From Marivirga salinae (GTDB taxonomy: Bacteria; Bacteroidota; Bacteroidia; Cytophagales; Cyclobacteriaceae), in assembly GCF_030503855.1 (NCBI RefSeq), contig NZ_CP129971.1:2790001-2854000 (forward strand): DNA of 64,000 nucleotides. The letters run 5' to 3'. The position numbers and the translations under genes are program-made. Of this stretch, positions 55,781 through 64,000 are shown piece by piece. The notes beneath the pieces were generated by a model. It did no database searches and was not told where the DNA came from. It saw only the letters and a program-made list of their open reading frames with translations. Position 1 is the stretch's first letter, and every line of letters starts with the position of its first letter.

Positions 55781-56536
55781 TCACCAATCCGCTGATGGAT
55801 CCACTCTAAATACTTCACTCATCTCTTCTACCAATGGTTGAAGATGCTCTGTATGTTTGCCGTATCTTCCGCCATAAACAGGTTTAACCGTATCCCAATC
55901 AGGTAATTTTAAGCCCGCTTGCTCTAATACTATTGCAATATTCTCTTTCCATTGCTCTTCAATAGCTTTTTCTCCAGGATAAACTCCAGCTTCTATGATT
56001 TCATTTTCGAATTTAGAAGGTTCAAACACACCTAAAGCATAAGGTAAGGCTTCATCTAAACTCTTTTGAAGTCTCTCATGAGCTTCTTCATTAGCTGTAG
56101 CCAATTGCTTAATCCATGTATTAGCATGCATGACATGATATTTGATTTCACCTTTCAGTTTTCTTGCAACTTGAGCTACTTCCTCAATTGGGCAATCTGC
56201 TAACATGCTAAATCTGATGTAATCCGCGTGGTCAAATAAGAAATGGCGAATTAAGCTGAAATCATATTCACCAATGGGCAACTCCACAAACTGACTGTTA
56301 TGAAACTGATCGGCATTTCTTGTGAAAGCTACAGTATCAGGATCTTGCTCGCCCAATTCATGTAATAGATTATAAAATGCTAAGCTTTGGCCCACTTTAT
56401 CCTGTGCCATGGATGAGAATGCAATATCTTCTTCCAATAAAGGACCAACTCCTGTCCACTCGGAATTTCTATGGCCTAAAATCAATAAATCATCCGCTAT
56501 TTTATATAATAAATCTTTTAATGCTTCTTCAGTCAT
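55781..56536 (-). CDS. paaC: Phenylacetyl-CoA epoxidase subunit PaaC
   Basis: A 251-residue ferritin-like subunit that pairs with PaaA in the epoxidase complex. LLILGHRNSEWTGVGPLLEE and FSSMAQDKVGQSLAFYNLLHE open the four-helix bundle. KGEIKYHVMHANTWIKQLA lies in the third helix. PaaC is the structural, non-catalytic partner. It ends 50 bases before paaD and starts three bases after paaB. Confidence 0.93.
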   Translation of the reverse strand: MTEEALKDLLYKIADDLLILGHRNSEWTGVGPLLEEDIAFSSMAQDKVGQSLAFYNLLHELGEQDPDTVAFTRNADQFHNSQFVELPIGEYDFSLIRHFLFDHADYIRFSMLADCPIEEVAQVARKLKGEIKYHVMHANTWIKQLATANEEAHERLQKSLDEALPYALGVFEPSKFENEIIEAGVYPGEKAIEEQWKENIAIVLEQAGLKLPDWDTVKPVYGGRYGKHTEHLQPLVEEMSEVFRVDPSADW

Positions 56537-56539
56537 GGC

Positions 56540-57181
56540 TTATGCGTTTTGTTCTGCTTTAAATTTCTTGATTTTATCGGTTGCCTTGTAATCCATGGCA
56601 TCACGGTATTTTTTATCAGGAAGTGTTTCCCATATATCGGCAAAATCTTCACCTTCAATTTTCATGAATTGCTTAGTTTTAGCTACCCAAATATTTAAAA
56701 CTGATTTTTCTTCCTGGAATTGGCTTTTAGCTTTAAAAAGAGCCTCTTCATAGCATGTAGCATCTAAACTGCCCACATGTGCATGTTGCTTTCCTCTTTT
56801 TTTCAAATGGAAAATCTCATATTTCTCAGAATCTCCTTTTTCAGCTCCTTCCATTATTTCTTCATGAATGAAGTCGTAAATATCTTCATCATTTTCGGTG
56901 ATAGGAGATACTTTAACATTATTAGTGTTCACTACCCAAACTCCAGAACAGCTCATTCCTCTTCGGCTGAATTGCTCTTTGGCAAATAAAAATGCCATAT
57001 CTATGGTTGGTGCATGCACTATTCCTTCATGCTGATAAGGCTTGTTTTCCTTAGGCTGAACAAATACTTCAAAAGTCACAAACTGATCTTTGTTTTCTTT
57101 TGAAGGAAATGTAGTACCAAATTCAGCAGGTATATTTAATCTGTTGATCCGAGGATCTAGTGAGTTTAAAAAATCAGACAT
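56540..57181 (-). CDS. paaB: PaaB with two tandem PaaB-like domains
   Basis: A 213-residue protein, about twice the usual PaaB length of roughly 95. The first domain (about 25-85) has FVTFEVFVQPKENKPYQHEG and MAFLFAKEQFSRRG. The second (about 110-185) has YEIFHLKKRGKQHAHVGSLD and ALFKAKSQFQEEKS. The spacing of the HxG and AxxxAxxxF motifs is repeated, so the protein is an internal duplication. PaaB bridges PaaA-PaaC dimers. The gap to paaC is three bases. Confidence 0.85.
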   Translation of the reverse strand: MSDFLNSLDPRINRLNIPAEFGTTFPSKENKDQFVTFEVFVQPKENKPYQHEGIVHAPTIDMAFLFAKEQFSRRGMSCSGVWVVNTNNVKVSPITENDEDIYDFIHEEIMEGAEKGDSEKYEIFHLKKRGKQHAHVGSLDATCYEEALFKAKSQFQEEKSVLNIWVAKTKQFMKIEGEDFADIWETLPDKKYRDAMDYKATDKIKKFKAEQNA

Positions 57182-57268
57182 TGTTAATTAATAATTAGTA
57201 ATTAAAGATTAATAATTAAGAATTGATTGATTACCTAGTTTCGTAATTAAACAATTCCTAAATCGTAA

Positions 57269-58267
57269 TTAAGCTAGTGGCGCTACGTATTCTTCACCTT
57301 TTGTTTTAGCAGTTAAAGCTCTTCTTACCCAAGCACCTCTTTCTTCTGCAGTTCTTCTAACAGCTAAACGTTCTTTATTACAAGGACCATCACCATTAAT
57401 TACTCTTTTGAATTCTTCCCAATCTGGCTCAGTAAATTCCCATTCACCTGTTTCAGTATTCTTTTTCAAGTTTTCATCTGGAATAGTTAAGCCTAATTCC
57501 CAAATTTTTGGAACATACATATCCAAAAACTGCTGACGGCATTCGTCATTAGTCGCCATTTTCACTTTCCACTTAGTTAAAATCTGAGTGTGGGTTGACA
57601 TTTTATCGGAAGGGCCAAAGAAGTGCATCATTGGTGGCCACCATCTATCTACAGCTTCCTGCATCATTTCTCTTTGCTTTGGGGTTCCTGTAGCTAAGTG
57701 AATAACACAATGGTGTCCGTATTTTAAGTGGAATGATTCCTCAGCACATATTCTATCTAATGCTCGACAATATGGACCATAGCTACCTCTAGCATTCGCT
57801 AATTGGTTTACGATAGCGCCTGCATCTACTAACCATGAAATGAAACATGAATCTGCCCAAGTGAAAGTAGGATAGTTGAAGATGTTGGAATATTTAGATT
57901 TTCCTGTGATTAAATCTTCGATCATTTGTTCACGGCTTTTGCCTAATGTTTCGGCAGCACCATATAATAACTGTGCGTGACCAACTTCATCCTGTACTTT
58001 TGCCATTAAAGCTAATTTCCTTTTGAAACCAGGAGCTCTGGTAATCCAGGTTCCTTCAGGCAAAGCGCCAATGATTTCAGAATGACCATGTTGTTCAATC
58101 ATTCTGATCAACTGCTTTCTATATAGCTTAGGCATCCAATCATTAGGTTCAATTTTTTCACCTCTTTCAATTCGAGCTTCAAATTCAGCTAATTTTTGTG
58201 GGTCTTCATCTTTTAGTAATTCATTGTTTACTGATGAAGATTCAAATACTTGTCCGCCTCCGTACAT
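57269..58267 (-). CDS. paaA: Phenylacetyl-CoA 1,2-epoxidase catalytic subunit PaaA
   Basis: Oxygen-dependent epoxidation of phenylacetyl-CoA, the ring-opening step of aerobic phenylacetate breakdown. The 332-residue diiron protein has ligand motifs [14 protein letters not shown] and [14 protein letters not shown] (ExxH pairs), [15 protein letters not shown] and MFPP-like metal pocket surroundings. The ATG at 58267 gives the usual N-terminus ([13 protein letters not shown]). First structural gene of the run, with an 87-base gap to paaB filled by AT-rich repeats. Confidence 0.95.
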   Translation of the reverse strand: MYGGGQVFESSSVNNELLKDEDPQKLAEFEARIERGEKIEPNDWMPKLYRKQLIRMIEQHGHSEIIGALPEGTWITRAPGFKRKLALMAKVQDEVGHAQLLYGAAETLGKSREQMIEDLITGKSKYSNIFNYPTFTWADSCFISWLVDAGAIVNQLANARGSYGPYCRALDRICAEESFHLKYGHHCVIHLATGTPKQREMMQEAVDRWWPPMMHFFGPSDKMSTHTQILTKWKVKMATNDECRQQFLDMYVPKIWELGLTIPDENLKKNTETGEWEFTEPDWEEFKRVINGDGPCNKERLAVRRTAEERGAWVRRALTAKTKGEEYVAPLA

Positions 58268-58358
58268 AATTTTTTATTTTTATAATTTCCAAATTTAAAA
58301 CACAAAAAATTGTCAGTTGTTACTGCAATTGATTGTATTGTTGCCTAATGGGCATTGT

Positions 58359-58946
58359 TCATGATCTAATTTTCAGTCCGTTAATGAAAACATCTGTTAC
58401 ATTCTCAGCTATTTCCTCTGGACTTAATTTACCTTCAGGTTTATACCATGAAGGCATCCAGTTGATGGAAGAAAGTAATGCTAAAACTGTAAATTTTGCA
58501 TCCATCTTTTTAAAAATGCCTTCCTTATGACCATCAATTAATATTTGTATAAATTTATTTTCGTAATTGTTGCGCATTGCCAAAAAATCTTTCAGATATG
58601 ATTCACTTAAATGTCGCCACTCTGAAAAGAATACCGCACTGGCAGCACTATCTTTCGTTAATACTTTAACATGAGAGATCACCGCTTTCTTTAATTTTTC
58701 ATCTGCACTTAATTTTTCTAGTTCAATTTTTTCTAATGACTGAAAAAAATCATTTGCCATTTGAAAACAAATGGTTTGCAGTATTTCTTCTTTAGATTTT
58801 ATGTGAGAATATAAGCTTGCTGCTTCAATTCCTATATAGCCTGCTAAATCGCGCATACTAGTTGCAGCATAGCCTTGCTTTTGAAAAAGTTGAGTAGCTT
58901 TTTCTATTATTTGCTGCTTTCTATTTACTTTAGTCTTAGTAATCAT
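58359..58946 (-). CDS. TetR/AcrR-family regulator, probably of paa genes
   Basis: A 195-residue repressor. The HTH is in ATSMRDLAGYIGIEAASLYS within the N-terminal 60 residues, and the C-terminal helical domain should bind an effector such as phenylacetyl-CoA. Its position directly upstream of paaA on the same strand, 91 bases away, makes it the likely pathway regulator (PaaR role). A palindromic site lies just upstream of its own start, suggesting autorepression. Confidence 0.88.
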   Translation of the reverse strand: MITKTKVNRKQQIIEKATQLFQKQGYAATSMRDLAGYIGIEAASLYSHIKSKEEILQTICFQMANDFFQSLEKIELEKLSADEKLKKAVISHVKVLTKDSAASAVFFSEWRHLSESYLKDFLAMRNNYENKFIQILIDGHKEGIFKKMDAKFTVLALLSSINWMPSWYKPEGKLSPEEIAENVTDVFINGLKIRS

Positions 58947-58962
58947 TTTCCAAATATAATAA

Positions 58963-58978
58963 ACAAACGTTCGTTAGG
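58963..58978. promoter_or_regulatory. Candidate TetR-type operator
   Basis: ACAAACGTTCGTTAGG (58963-58978) holds the imperfect palindrome AACAAACGTTCGTT, centred on AACGTTCG-like half sites. It lies 16 bases before the regulator's start on the minus strand. No second copy is evident before paaA. Confidence 0.5.
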
Positions 58979-59136
58979 GAAATATAGTTCAAAGAAATTT
59001 ATCGTCTATTTTTCTTAAACTTCCATAAAAGAATATCTCAATTCATTTAAATCTGATAATTATTTATAAATTAAGCTAATTGAAGCCAAATCAATAATTA
59101 TTTTAAATCCATCTTAAAATATCCAGCAATTAGAAA

Positions 59137-60048
59137 ATGTTGAATAGAAGTATATATAAACTACTAATTTGTTTCATTCTTACTTCCAATTTTGTCTCTG
59201 CTCAACAGGAAGATACGATCCAATCCATAAATAAAACAAGACTTGGGATTTCTGCTGGATTAACGGCTACTGCATATACTGCAGGTATTTTGTATTTATC
59301 AGAAGTATGGTATAAAGATCATGAGCGTGTTCCTATGCATTTTTATAATGATAATGCAGGTTGGAAGCAGATGGATAAAGTGGCACATGCTTACATTGCT
59401 TATCATCAGAGCAGGGTCGGTTATGAAATGCTGAAATGGAGTGGTGTAAATGAAAATACAGCTATTTTTTTGGGTGGTAGTTTAGGGTTTATTTTCCAGC
59501 TGCCCATTGAAATATTTGATGGTCTTTATGAAGGATATGGTTTTTCTTGGGGAGATGTATATGCTAACACGGCAGGGACTTTATTATTTATTACACAACA
59601 AAAATTTGCCGATGAGCAAGCTATTAAGTTTAAGTTTTCATATTTTCCTACTTCATACTCAAAAATAAACCCGCGAGTATTGGGTGAGAATGCATTAGAA
59701 AGCTTATTTACGGATTACAATGCCCAAACTTATTGGCTAAGCTTCAATCTCAATAGAATCATTCCAAATCAAAGAATACCTGATTGGCTAAATTTGGCAA
59801 TTGGTTACAGTGCTGGTGGTATGTTGTCAGAATTTGAGAATCCCAAATGGATTCAAGGAGAGAGGGCTCCAGTAATAAATTGATATCGGCAATTTTTCTT
59901 ATCTCCTGATATTGATTATGCCAAGCTGAAAAGCAAAAACAGTTTTTTAAATGGAGTATTGGAGGCTTTGAATTTAACTAAATTTCCTGCTCCTGCGCTG
60001 GAGTACAGCACTGAATATGGCTGGGTATTCCACTTTATTCATTTTTAA
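59137..60048 (+). pseudogene. DUF2279-like protein with in-frame TGA
   Basis: The frame starts with a signal peptide (ends near NFVSAQQ). It has the DUF2279/YfiM-like core MDKVAHAYIAYHQSRVGYEM and GFSWGDVYANTAGT and stops at TGA 59881-59883 after RAPVIN. The same frame then continues with YRQFFLSPDIDYAKLKSKNS and FPAPALEYSTEYGWVFHF to a TAA at 60046. That is the expected C-terminal part of the family, so the TGA is a nonsense change (CGA or GGA would restore sense). The full length is 303 codons. The last 14 bases overlap the convergent kinase gene. Confidence 0.8.
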
Positions 60049-61399
60049 CACTATTTTCTAAATTCTTGCTGATCGTGAAAATAAAGGTGCTTCCTACTTC
60101 TGGTTCTGAATCTACCCAAATTTTGCCTCCATGTATTTCTACTATTTTTTTACAATTTGCTAGGCCTAATCCAGTTCCAGGAAATTTGTCTTTATGCAAT
60201 CTATGGAAAATAGTAAATATTTTTTCTTTGTATTTAGGATCAATTCCTATACCATTATCAGCCACTAAAAATTCCCAGTGCTGATCTTTCTCATTTGCTT
60301 CAATTTTAACTTCAATGTCTTCTTCATCTTTTTTGAATTTGATAGCATTAGCAATTAGATTTTGAAGCAATTGTTTGAATTCTATTTCATATCCGACTAT
60401 TTCTGGTAAACCATTATAAATTACCTTTGCTTCATTTTCTTCTATTAATTGACTAAGGTCTCTCTCTAACTCTTTAACTAATTCTTTCACAGAAAAAGCA
60501 GACATTTGCTTTCCTTTACCTATTTGAGCGTAATTCAACAAGGAATCTAACAAAAGCGCCATTCTTTCAGAGGAAGTTTGAATATGGGTCAAAAATTCCT
60601 GTCCCTTTTCAGGTATAGATTCTTTATACTTGCTAATGGTTAAATGCGCAAATGCTTGCATTGATCTTAAAGGTTCTTTTAAATCATGAGCTATAGTATG
60701 AGCGAACTGATTGAGCTCTTCATTTTTCTCTTTCAGGACTTTCTGAGCATCTAACATTTTTTGATTATCCTGATTTACAATTTCGTTTAGTTGCCTCTGT
60801 TGAATAATGATTTTTTCTAACTTTTTAAATATTACTTCAAAACAAGCAACAATAATAATGCTTAAGAAAATTAGGTTTACCACAACTCCAAACCATGTGG
60901 TGATAGATTGTCCTTCTGAAATTGCTAAAGAAAGCCATTGAAATTCAATATTTAAACCAATTAAACTTAAAATTATTGAATTAATCAATATCAATAGATA
61001 GGCTACTTTACCAGAGTGAATAAGGCAAGTAACAATAGTAACTGTAAACAGATACATTAATCCAGGTCCTTCTAATTTCAATTCAAATAATAAAGTCCAT
61101 GAAATTATAAATAGAAATGAAACCAAAATTAATTTTCTGGTTTCAATTTTGATAGGTTTGATAAAGGCTAATACTAATAAAATAAGAAAAGTAAGAGCAT
61201 TTAATATAGCGAGATTAATAAAACCTGTTTGATAAGAGGCGAAAATGCCAGGGACAATTGCAATAGGAGAGAAAACTAAAGTATATAATACTATGTAATA
61301 AAATAGCTGATTACGGTAATATGATAAGTTCTGTATTGCTTTTTGTTGACCCAGAATTGTTTTAGCCAACCTAATTTTATACTCCCCCCAGTACTTCAT
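60035..61399 (-). CDS. Membrane sensor histidine kinase
   Basis: A 454-residue kinase with about six membrane helices in the first 195 residues and a coiled linker. HisKA follows (FAHTIAHDLKEPLRSMQAF, phospho-His near 236). The HATPase has NLIANAIKFKKD, VADNGIGIDPKYKE and GTGLGLANCKKIVE. No extracellular sensor domain or PAS is seen, so the signal is probably sensed within the membrane. There is no response regulator next to it. It is an orphan kinase. Confidence 0.9.
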   Translation of the reverse strand: MKYWGEYKIRLAKTILGQQKAIQNLSYYRNQLFYYIVLYTLVFSPIAIVPGIFASYQTGFINLAILNALTFLILLVLAFIKPIKIETRKLILVSFLFIISWTLLFELKLEGPGLMYLFTVTIVTCLIHSGKVAYLLILINSIILSLIGLNIEFQWLSLAISEGQSITTWFGVVVNLIFLSIIIVACFEVIFKKLEKIIIQQRQLNEIVNQDNQKMLDAQKVLKEKNEELNQFAHTIAHDLKEPLRSMQAFAHLTISKYKESIPEKGQEFLTHIQTSSERMALLLDSLLNYAQIGKGKQMSAFSVKELVKELERDLSQLIEENEAKVIYNGLPEIVGYEIEFKQLLQNLIANAIKFKKDEEDIEVKIEANEKDQHWEFLVADNGIGIDPKYKEKIFTIFHRLHKDKFPGTGLGLANCKKIVEIHGGKIWVDSEPEVGSTFIFTISKNLENSVKNE

Positions 61400-61709
61400 C
61401 AGAATAATTTAAAAAGTGATAAATTAGAGTATTAATATAGTTTAAAAAATCTTCTTTATGAAGTTATATAATCCTTAAAAATGTAAATGTAATGTATCAT
61501 ATTTGAATTATGATATAATCTATTAATTTATAGCTATTTAAATAGTAGGCTTGAATATAAATCACTTTAAATTTATCCTAAACTTACTTTTATATGAATT
61601 TATAAAAATGTGATAAATCATTACTTTATGTGAATAAATCTTTATAATTACATAAGTTTTAATTATATTTTTATAGTAAAGCCAAAAAAGTATTTTTTAA
61701 TTAATAATC
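61400..61709. other. Divergent intergenic region, nothing recognised
   Basis: A very AT-rich 310 bp region between divergent genes, which must hold promoters for both. I cannot single out a box with confidence and see no repeat or RNA gene. Confidence 0.45.
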
Positions 61710-62663
61710 ATGTCCGTAAAACATAAGTTATTGATATTTTTCACTTTATTTTATCTACCTTATTTAGGTTTTAGTCAAGGTTGTAGCGATGCGGGGTTTT
61801 GTACTATGGGTGCAATGAAGCCTGCTCAAGATTTCAATAAGAAAATCCCTGTAAAGCTTCGTTCCATTGGATTGACTTTATATGAAGGACAAACTAATAC
61901 TTCTCCAATTATTCGTGCTGCAATAGTTGACTTTGGATTGCTAATAGCTGGTGAATATGATTTACAAGTAAAGGTTCCCTATATGAGGGTAGATGGTAAT
62001 TTTGCCAGCACTTCAGGCTTAGGTGATATTTCTTTAAGCCTAACTAAAAATCTTCACTCAACGCCAGAATATAATATTATGGGGACTTTAGGAGCTAAAA
62101 TCCCTACCAATAGATCAGATTTGAGACCACCCGATAGACAATCTGTTTTACCTATGTATTATCAAACCTCTTTGGGAACTTATGATTTTATAGCAGGCGG
62201 AACATATATTAACAGAGAATGGATGATTTCTGCTGGATATCAACAACCTATTATTCATATAAATGAAAATACATTTGAGCCTACCGAAGCTAAATGGTCT
62301 TGGTATGAAGGGGGAATGGATTATGTGAGAAAGCATGATGGAAGTAGAATGTTGAAAAGAGGAGCAGATATCATGATGCGTTTTGAACGGAATTTTAGAA
62401 TGTCAAGACTGAACCTTAGTTTAGGATTACTGCCTATTTATCGCATAACTAAAGACCAGGTCTTGAATGATAATGATGAATATGTGAAATTGGACGGAAC
62501 TACCGGTTTAGCACTTTCTGGATTAGCTGGTGTGAATTATAAATTCAATGTATTTTCTAGCATTCAGTTAATATATGGTCATAAAATCACCGATAGACCC
62601 GTTAATCCAGATGGTTTAACAAGAAAACATGTCATAAATTTAAGCTTTAACTACAATTTTTAG
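61710..62663 (+). CDS. Outer membrane beta-barrel protein, unrecognised
   Basis: A 317-residue protein with signal peptide (ends near LGFSQG) and a short Cys pair (GCSDAGFCTMGAM). The rest is alternating strands that suggest a barrel (GEYDLQVKVPYMRVDGNF, YNIMGTLGAKIPTN, LNLSLGLLPIYRITKD) ending in aromatic FNYNF. It resembles transporter-like barrel proteins but no family is certain. The next gene starts two bases later, so the two form an operon. Confidence 0.7.
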   Translation: MSVKHKLLIFFTLFYLPYLGFSQGCSDAGFCTMGAMKPAQDFNKKIPVKLRSIGLTLYEGQTNTSPIIRAAIVDFGLLIAGEYDLQVKVPYMRVDGNFASTSGLGDISLSLTKNLHSTPEYNIMGTLGAKIPTNRSDLRPPDRQSVLPMYYQTSLGTYDFIAGGTYINREWMISAGYQQPIIHINENTFEPTEAKWSWYEGGMDYVRKHDGSRMLKRGADIMMRFERNFRMSRLNLSLGLLPIYRITKDQVLNDNDEYVKLDGTTGLALSGLAGVNYKFNVFSSIQLIYGHKITDRPVNPDGLTRKHVINLSFNYNF

Positions 62664-62665
62664 CA

Positions 62666-64000
62666 ATGCTTAAGTATTCAATTTTTTTAATTCTATTTTC
62701 TATTTCAACTTTTTCCTTTGGGCAATTATTATCTGAGGATTACCATAAAGCAATTAGTGAGTCAAGAAGTAATAATATTGATCAATTGATTAATCAAGTA
62801 AAGAGTTTAGAGTCTTCTCTAGAAAATAGGGCGTTGATAGCAGAACTCTACTTTTTGAAAGGAAGAAATGATTTGGCGAAAGATTTATTGGAGCAGATTC
62901 TGAATAAAGAAAGTAATTCAATTTCCAAAAGCTCTGAAATTCACGCTCGGCTTTTAAAGAATTATGGTCTTTTATTATGGAATGCAGGTAAAGATGATCA
63001 AGCATTGGAGTATTTGCGGCAATCCTTAAAGTATTACGGACAAATAGAAGGTATCGGTAAAGTAAATGAAGCTGATTTATTTAATAATATTGGTTTGGTG
63101 TTTTCTCAAACTAATGATGATGAAGCCATTCGAAATTATGAAAAAGCTTTAGAGATTTATGAGACTGATGTAGCAAAATATTTAGATAAAATAATCCAGA
63201 TTTCCATTAATATCAGTTTAGTAGAAGTAAATCAGGGGAATTATGTGAATGCTCTCCGTTTATTGAATGAAGCATTAGGTAAATGGAATGAAGCCCATCA
63301 AAAGGGATTGCCAACGGAAGGATTTATAAAAGCAAACATTGGCGCTGTTTACCTGAATACAGATCAATTTATTTTAGCTGAAGATTATTTTAATGAGGCA
63401 AAAGAAATATATCAGCAGAATTATGGGACTAGGCATTCGGAATTGGCTAATGTGTTTGCGCAGCTGTCAGAATTGAAATTGAAGCAACAAGAATATGAAG
63501 AATCCCTTTCTTATATACAAAGAGCTTTAAAAGCGAATAGTTTTAAATTTGAAAAGCTTCAATTTACATCTAATCCGAAAGCTGATGATGTCAATAATTT
63601 AGACCTTCAAGTAGTATTACTTTTACGGAAAGCCAGCATTTTAGAAAACTATTATTTTGGGTATTCACTTAAGAGAGATCATTTGATTTTTGCACTAGAT
63701 GCAATTGATTTAGCTGATGAATTGTTGGTTAATATGCGAGCTAGTACTAATAATAAAAAAGATCTGTTGGATTTAAGTGCTCTTTCAGCAGAATTGTATG
63801 AAGATGGTCAACGAATTTCATTACAATTAGATGATGTTACACTGCTAGGGGATAAGTATATACATAAAGCTTTTTCTTATTCTGAGAAATCAAAATCCTC
63901 TATGCTTTATAATGCTGTTATTGAAGCAGAAGCCAAAAGTTTTGCCAGAATTCCCAATGAATTATTGGAGAAGGAAAAATCATTGACAAGTCAAATGGCT
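62666..64000 (+). CDS. TPR-repeat protein, probably TPR-CHAT, cut off at right edge
   Basis: Starts at ATG 62666, two bases after the stop of the barrel gene; a signal peptide ends near FSFGQ. At least 445 codons are open to the edge. TPR units are clear (NNIGLVFSQTNDDEAIRNYE, ANIGAVYLNTDQFILAEDYF). The last part, SKSSMLYNAVIEAEAKSF followed by IPNELLEKE, is the linker that commonly leads to a caspase-like CHAT domain. CHAT itself is not in view, so that part is inference. Confidence 0.82.
   Translation, partial: MLKYSIFLILFSISTFSFGQLLSEDYHKAISESRSNNIDQLINQVKSLESSLENRALIAELYFLKGRNDLAKDLLEQILNKESNSISKSSEIHARLLKNYGLLLWNAGKDDQALEYLRQSLKYYGQIEGIGKVNEADLFNNIGLVFSQTNDDEAIRNYEKALEIYETDVAKYLDKIIQISINISLVEVNQGNYVNALRLLNEALGKWNEAHQKGLPTEGFIKANIGAVYLNTDQFILAEDYFNEAKEIYQQNYGTRHSELANVFAQLSELKLKQQEYEESLSYIQRALKANSFKFEKLQFTSNPKADDVNNLDLQVVLLLRKASILENYYFGYSLKRDHLIFALDAIDLADELLVNMRASTNNKKDLLDLSALSAELYEDGQRISLQLDDVTLLGDKYIHKAFSYSEKSKSSMLYNAVIEAEAKSFARIPNELLEKEKSLTSQMA

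Noticed and set aside
59881..59883. Selenocysteine at the in-frame TGA
   Set aside because: No SECIS-like hairpin is evident after the codon and the family has no cysteine or selenocysteine at this place.

Overview
The window looks like an AT-rich chromosome segment of a Bacteroidota bacterium, most likely a marine member of the Cytophagales. The signs are an AnnTTTG-type promoter box before some genes, TTG starts, a hybrid 7TM sensor kinase fused to an AraC-type output domain, Bat/DUF58 and DUF4296-like proteins, a split-type paa operon and many OmpA/beta-barrel/lipoprotein genes. A sulfotransferase in the polysaccharide cluster fits a marine habitat. The genus is inference; no rRNA is present.

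Layout. 0-16.5 kb: a truncated FG-GAP/Ig-like secreted protein, a hybrid sensor kinase, envelope proteins, a Sir2 deacylase, a frameshifted OmpA lipoprotein, a large coiled-coil protein with a decayed NTPase domain translationally coupled to an MscS channel, a 1.1 kb spacer with four long palindromic repeats, and a PD40/double-OmpA protein. 16.9-46.2 kb: a surface polysaccharide locus. It holds Wza-like and Wzc-like export proteins, a winged-helix regulator, a ParE-type toxin-antitoxin pair, an epimerase, a legionaminate-like module (LegB dehydratase, NeuD-like acetyltransferase, NeuB, frameshifted NeuC, PtmE-like nucleotidyltransferase, NeuA), a flippase, glycosyltransferases, a sulfotransferase, a second nonulosonate module (cytidylyltransferase, NANS-like synthase, KdsC-like phosphatase), AsnB and a Wzy-like polymerase. 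The gene boundaries inside it are filled with dispersed inverted repeats. 46.2-48.3 kb: a 110 bp MITE with a 10 bp target duplication, followed by the most unusual object in the window: eleven tandem 128-131 bp units, each holding a degenerate tRNA-like sequence and a terminator hairpin, next to one intact tRNA-Arg(UCU). 48.4-64 kb: a frameshifted mutS2, a DUF4296-like lipoprotein, DUF58-BatA genes, a toxin-antitoxin cassette between 137 bp direct repeats that carry the batA 3' end and RHS-core remnants, the tetR-paaABCD operon, a DUF2279-like gene with an in-frame stop, a sensor kinase, a beta-barrel protein and a truncated TPR protein.

How the genes fit together. The 16.9-46.2 kb block can be read as one export system: nucleotide sugars and CMP-nonulosonates are made, assembled by the glycosyltransferases, flipped and polymerised, decorated with sulfate, acyl and possibly amide groups, and exported through the Wza/Wzc pair. 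No PLP aminotransferase (LegC) and no initiating phosphoglycosyltransferase were found in the window. Three genes carry single-base frameshifts (OmpA lipoprotein, neuC, mutS2) and one an in-frame TGA; sequencing error cannot be excluded for any of them.
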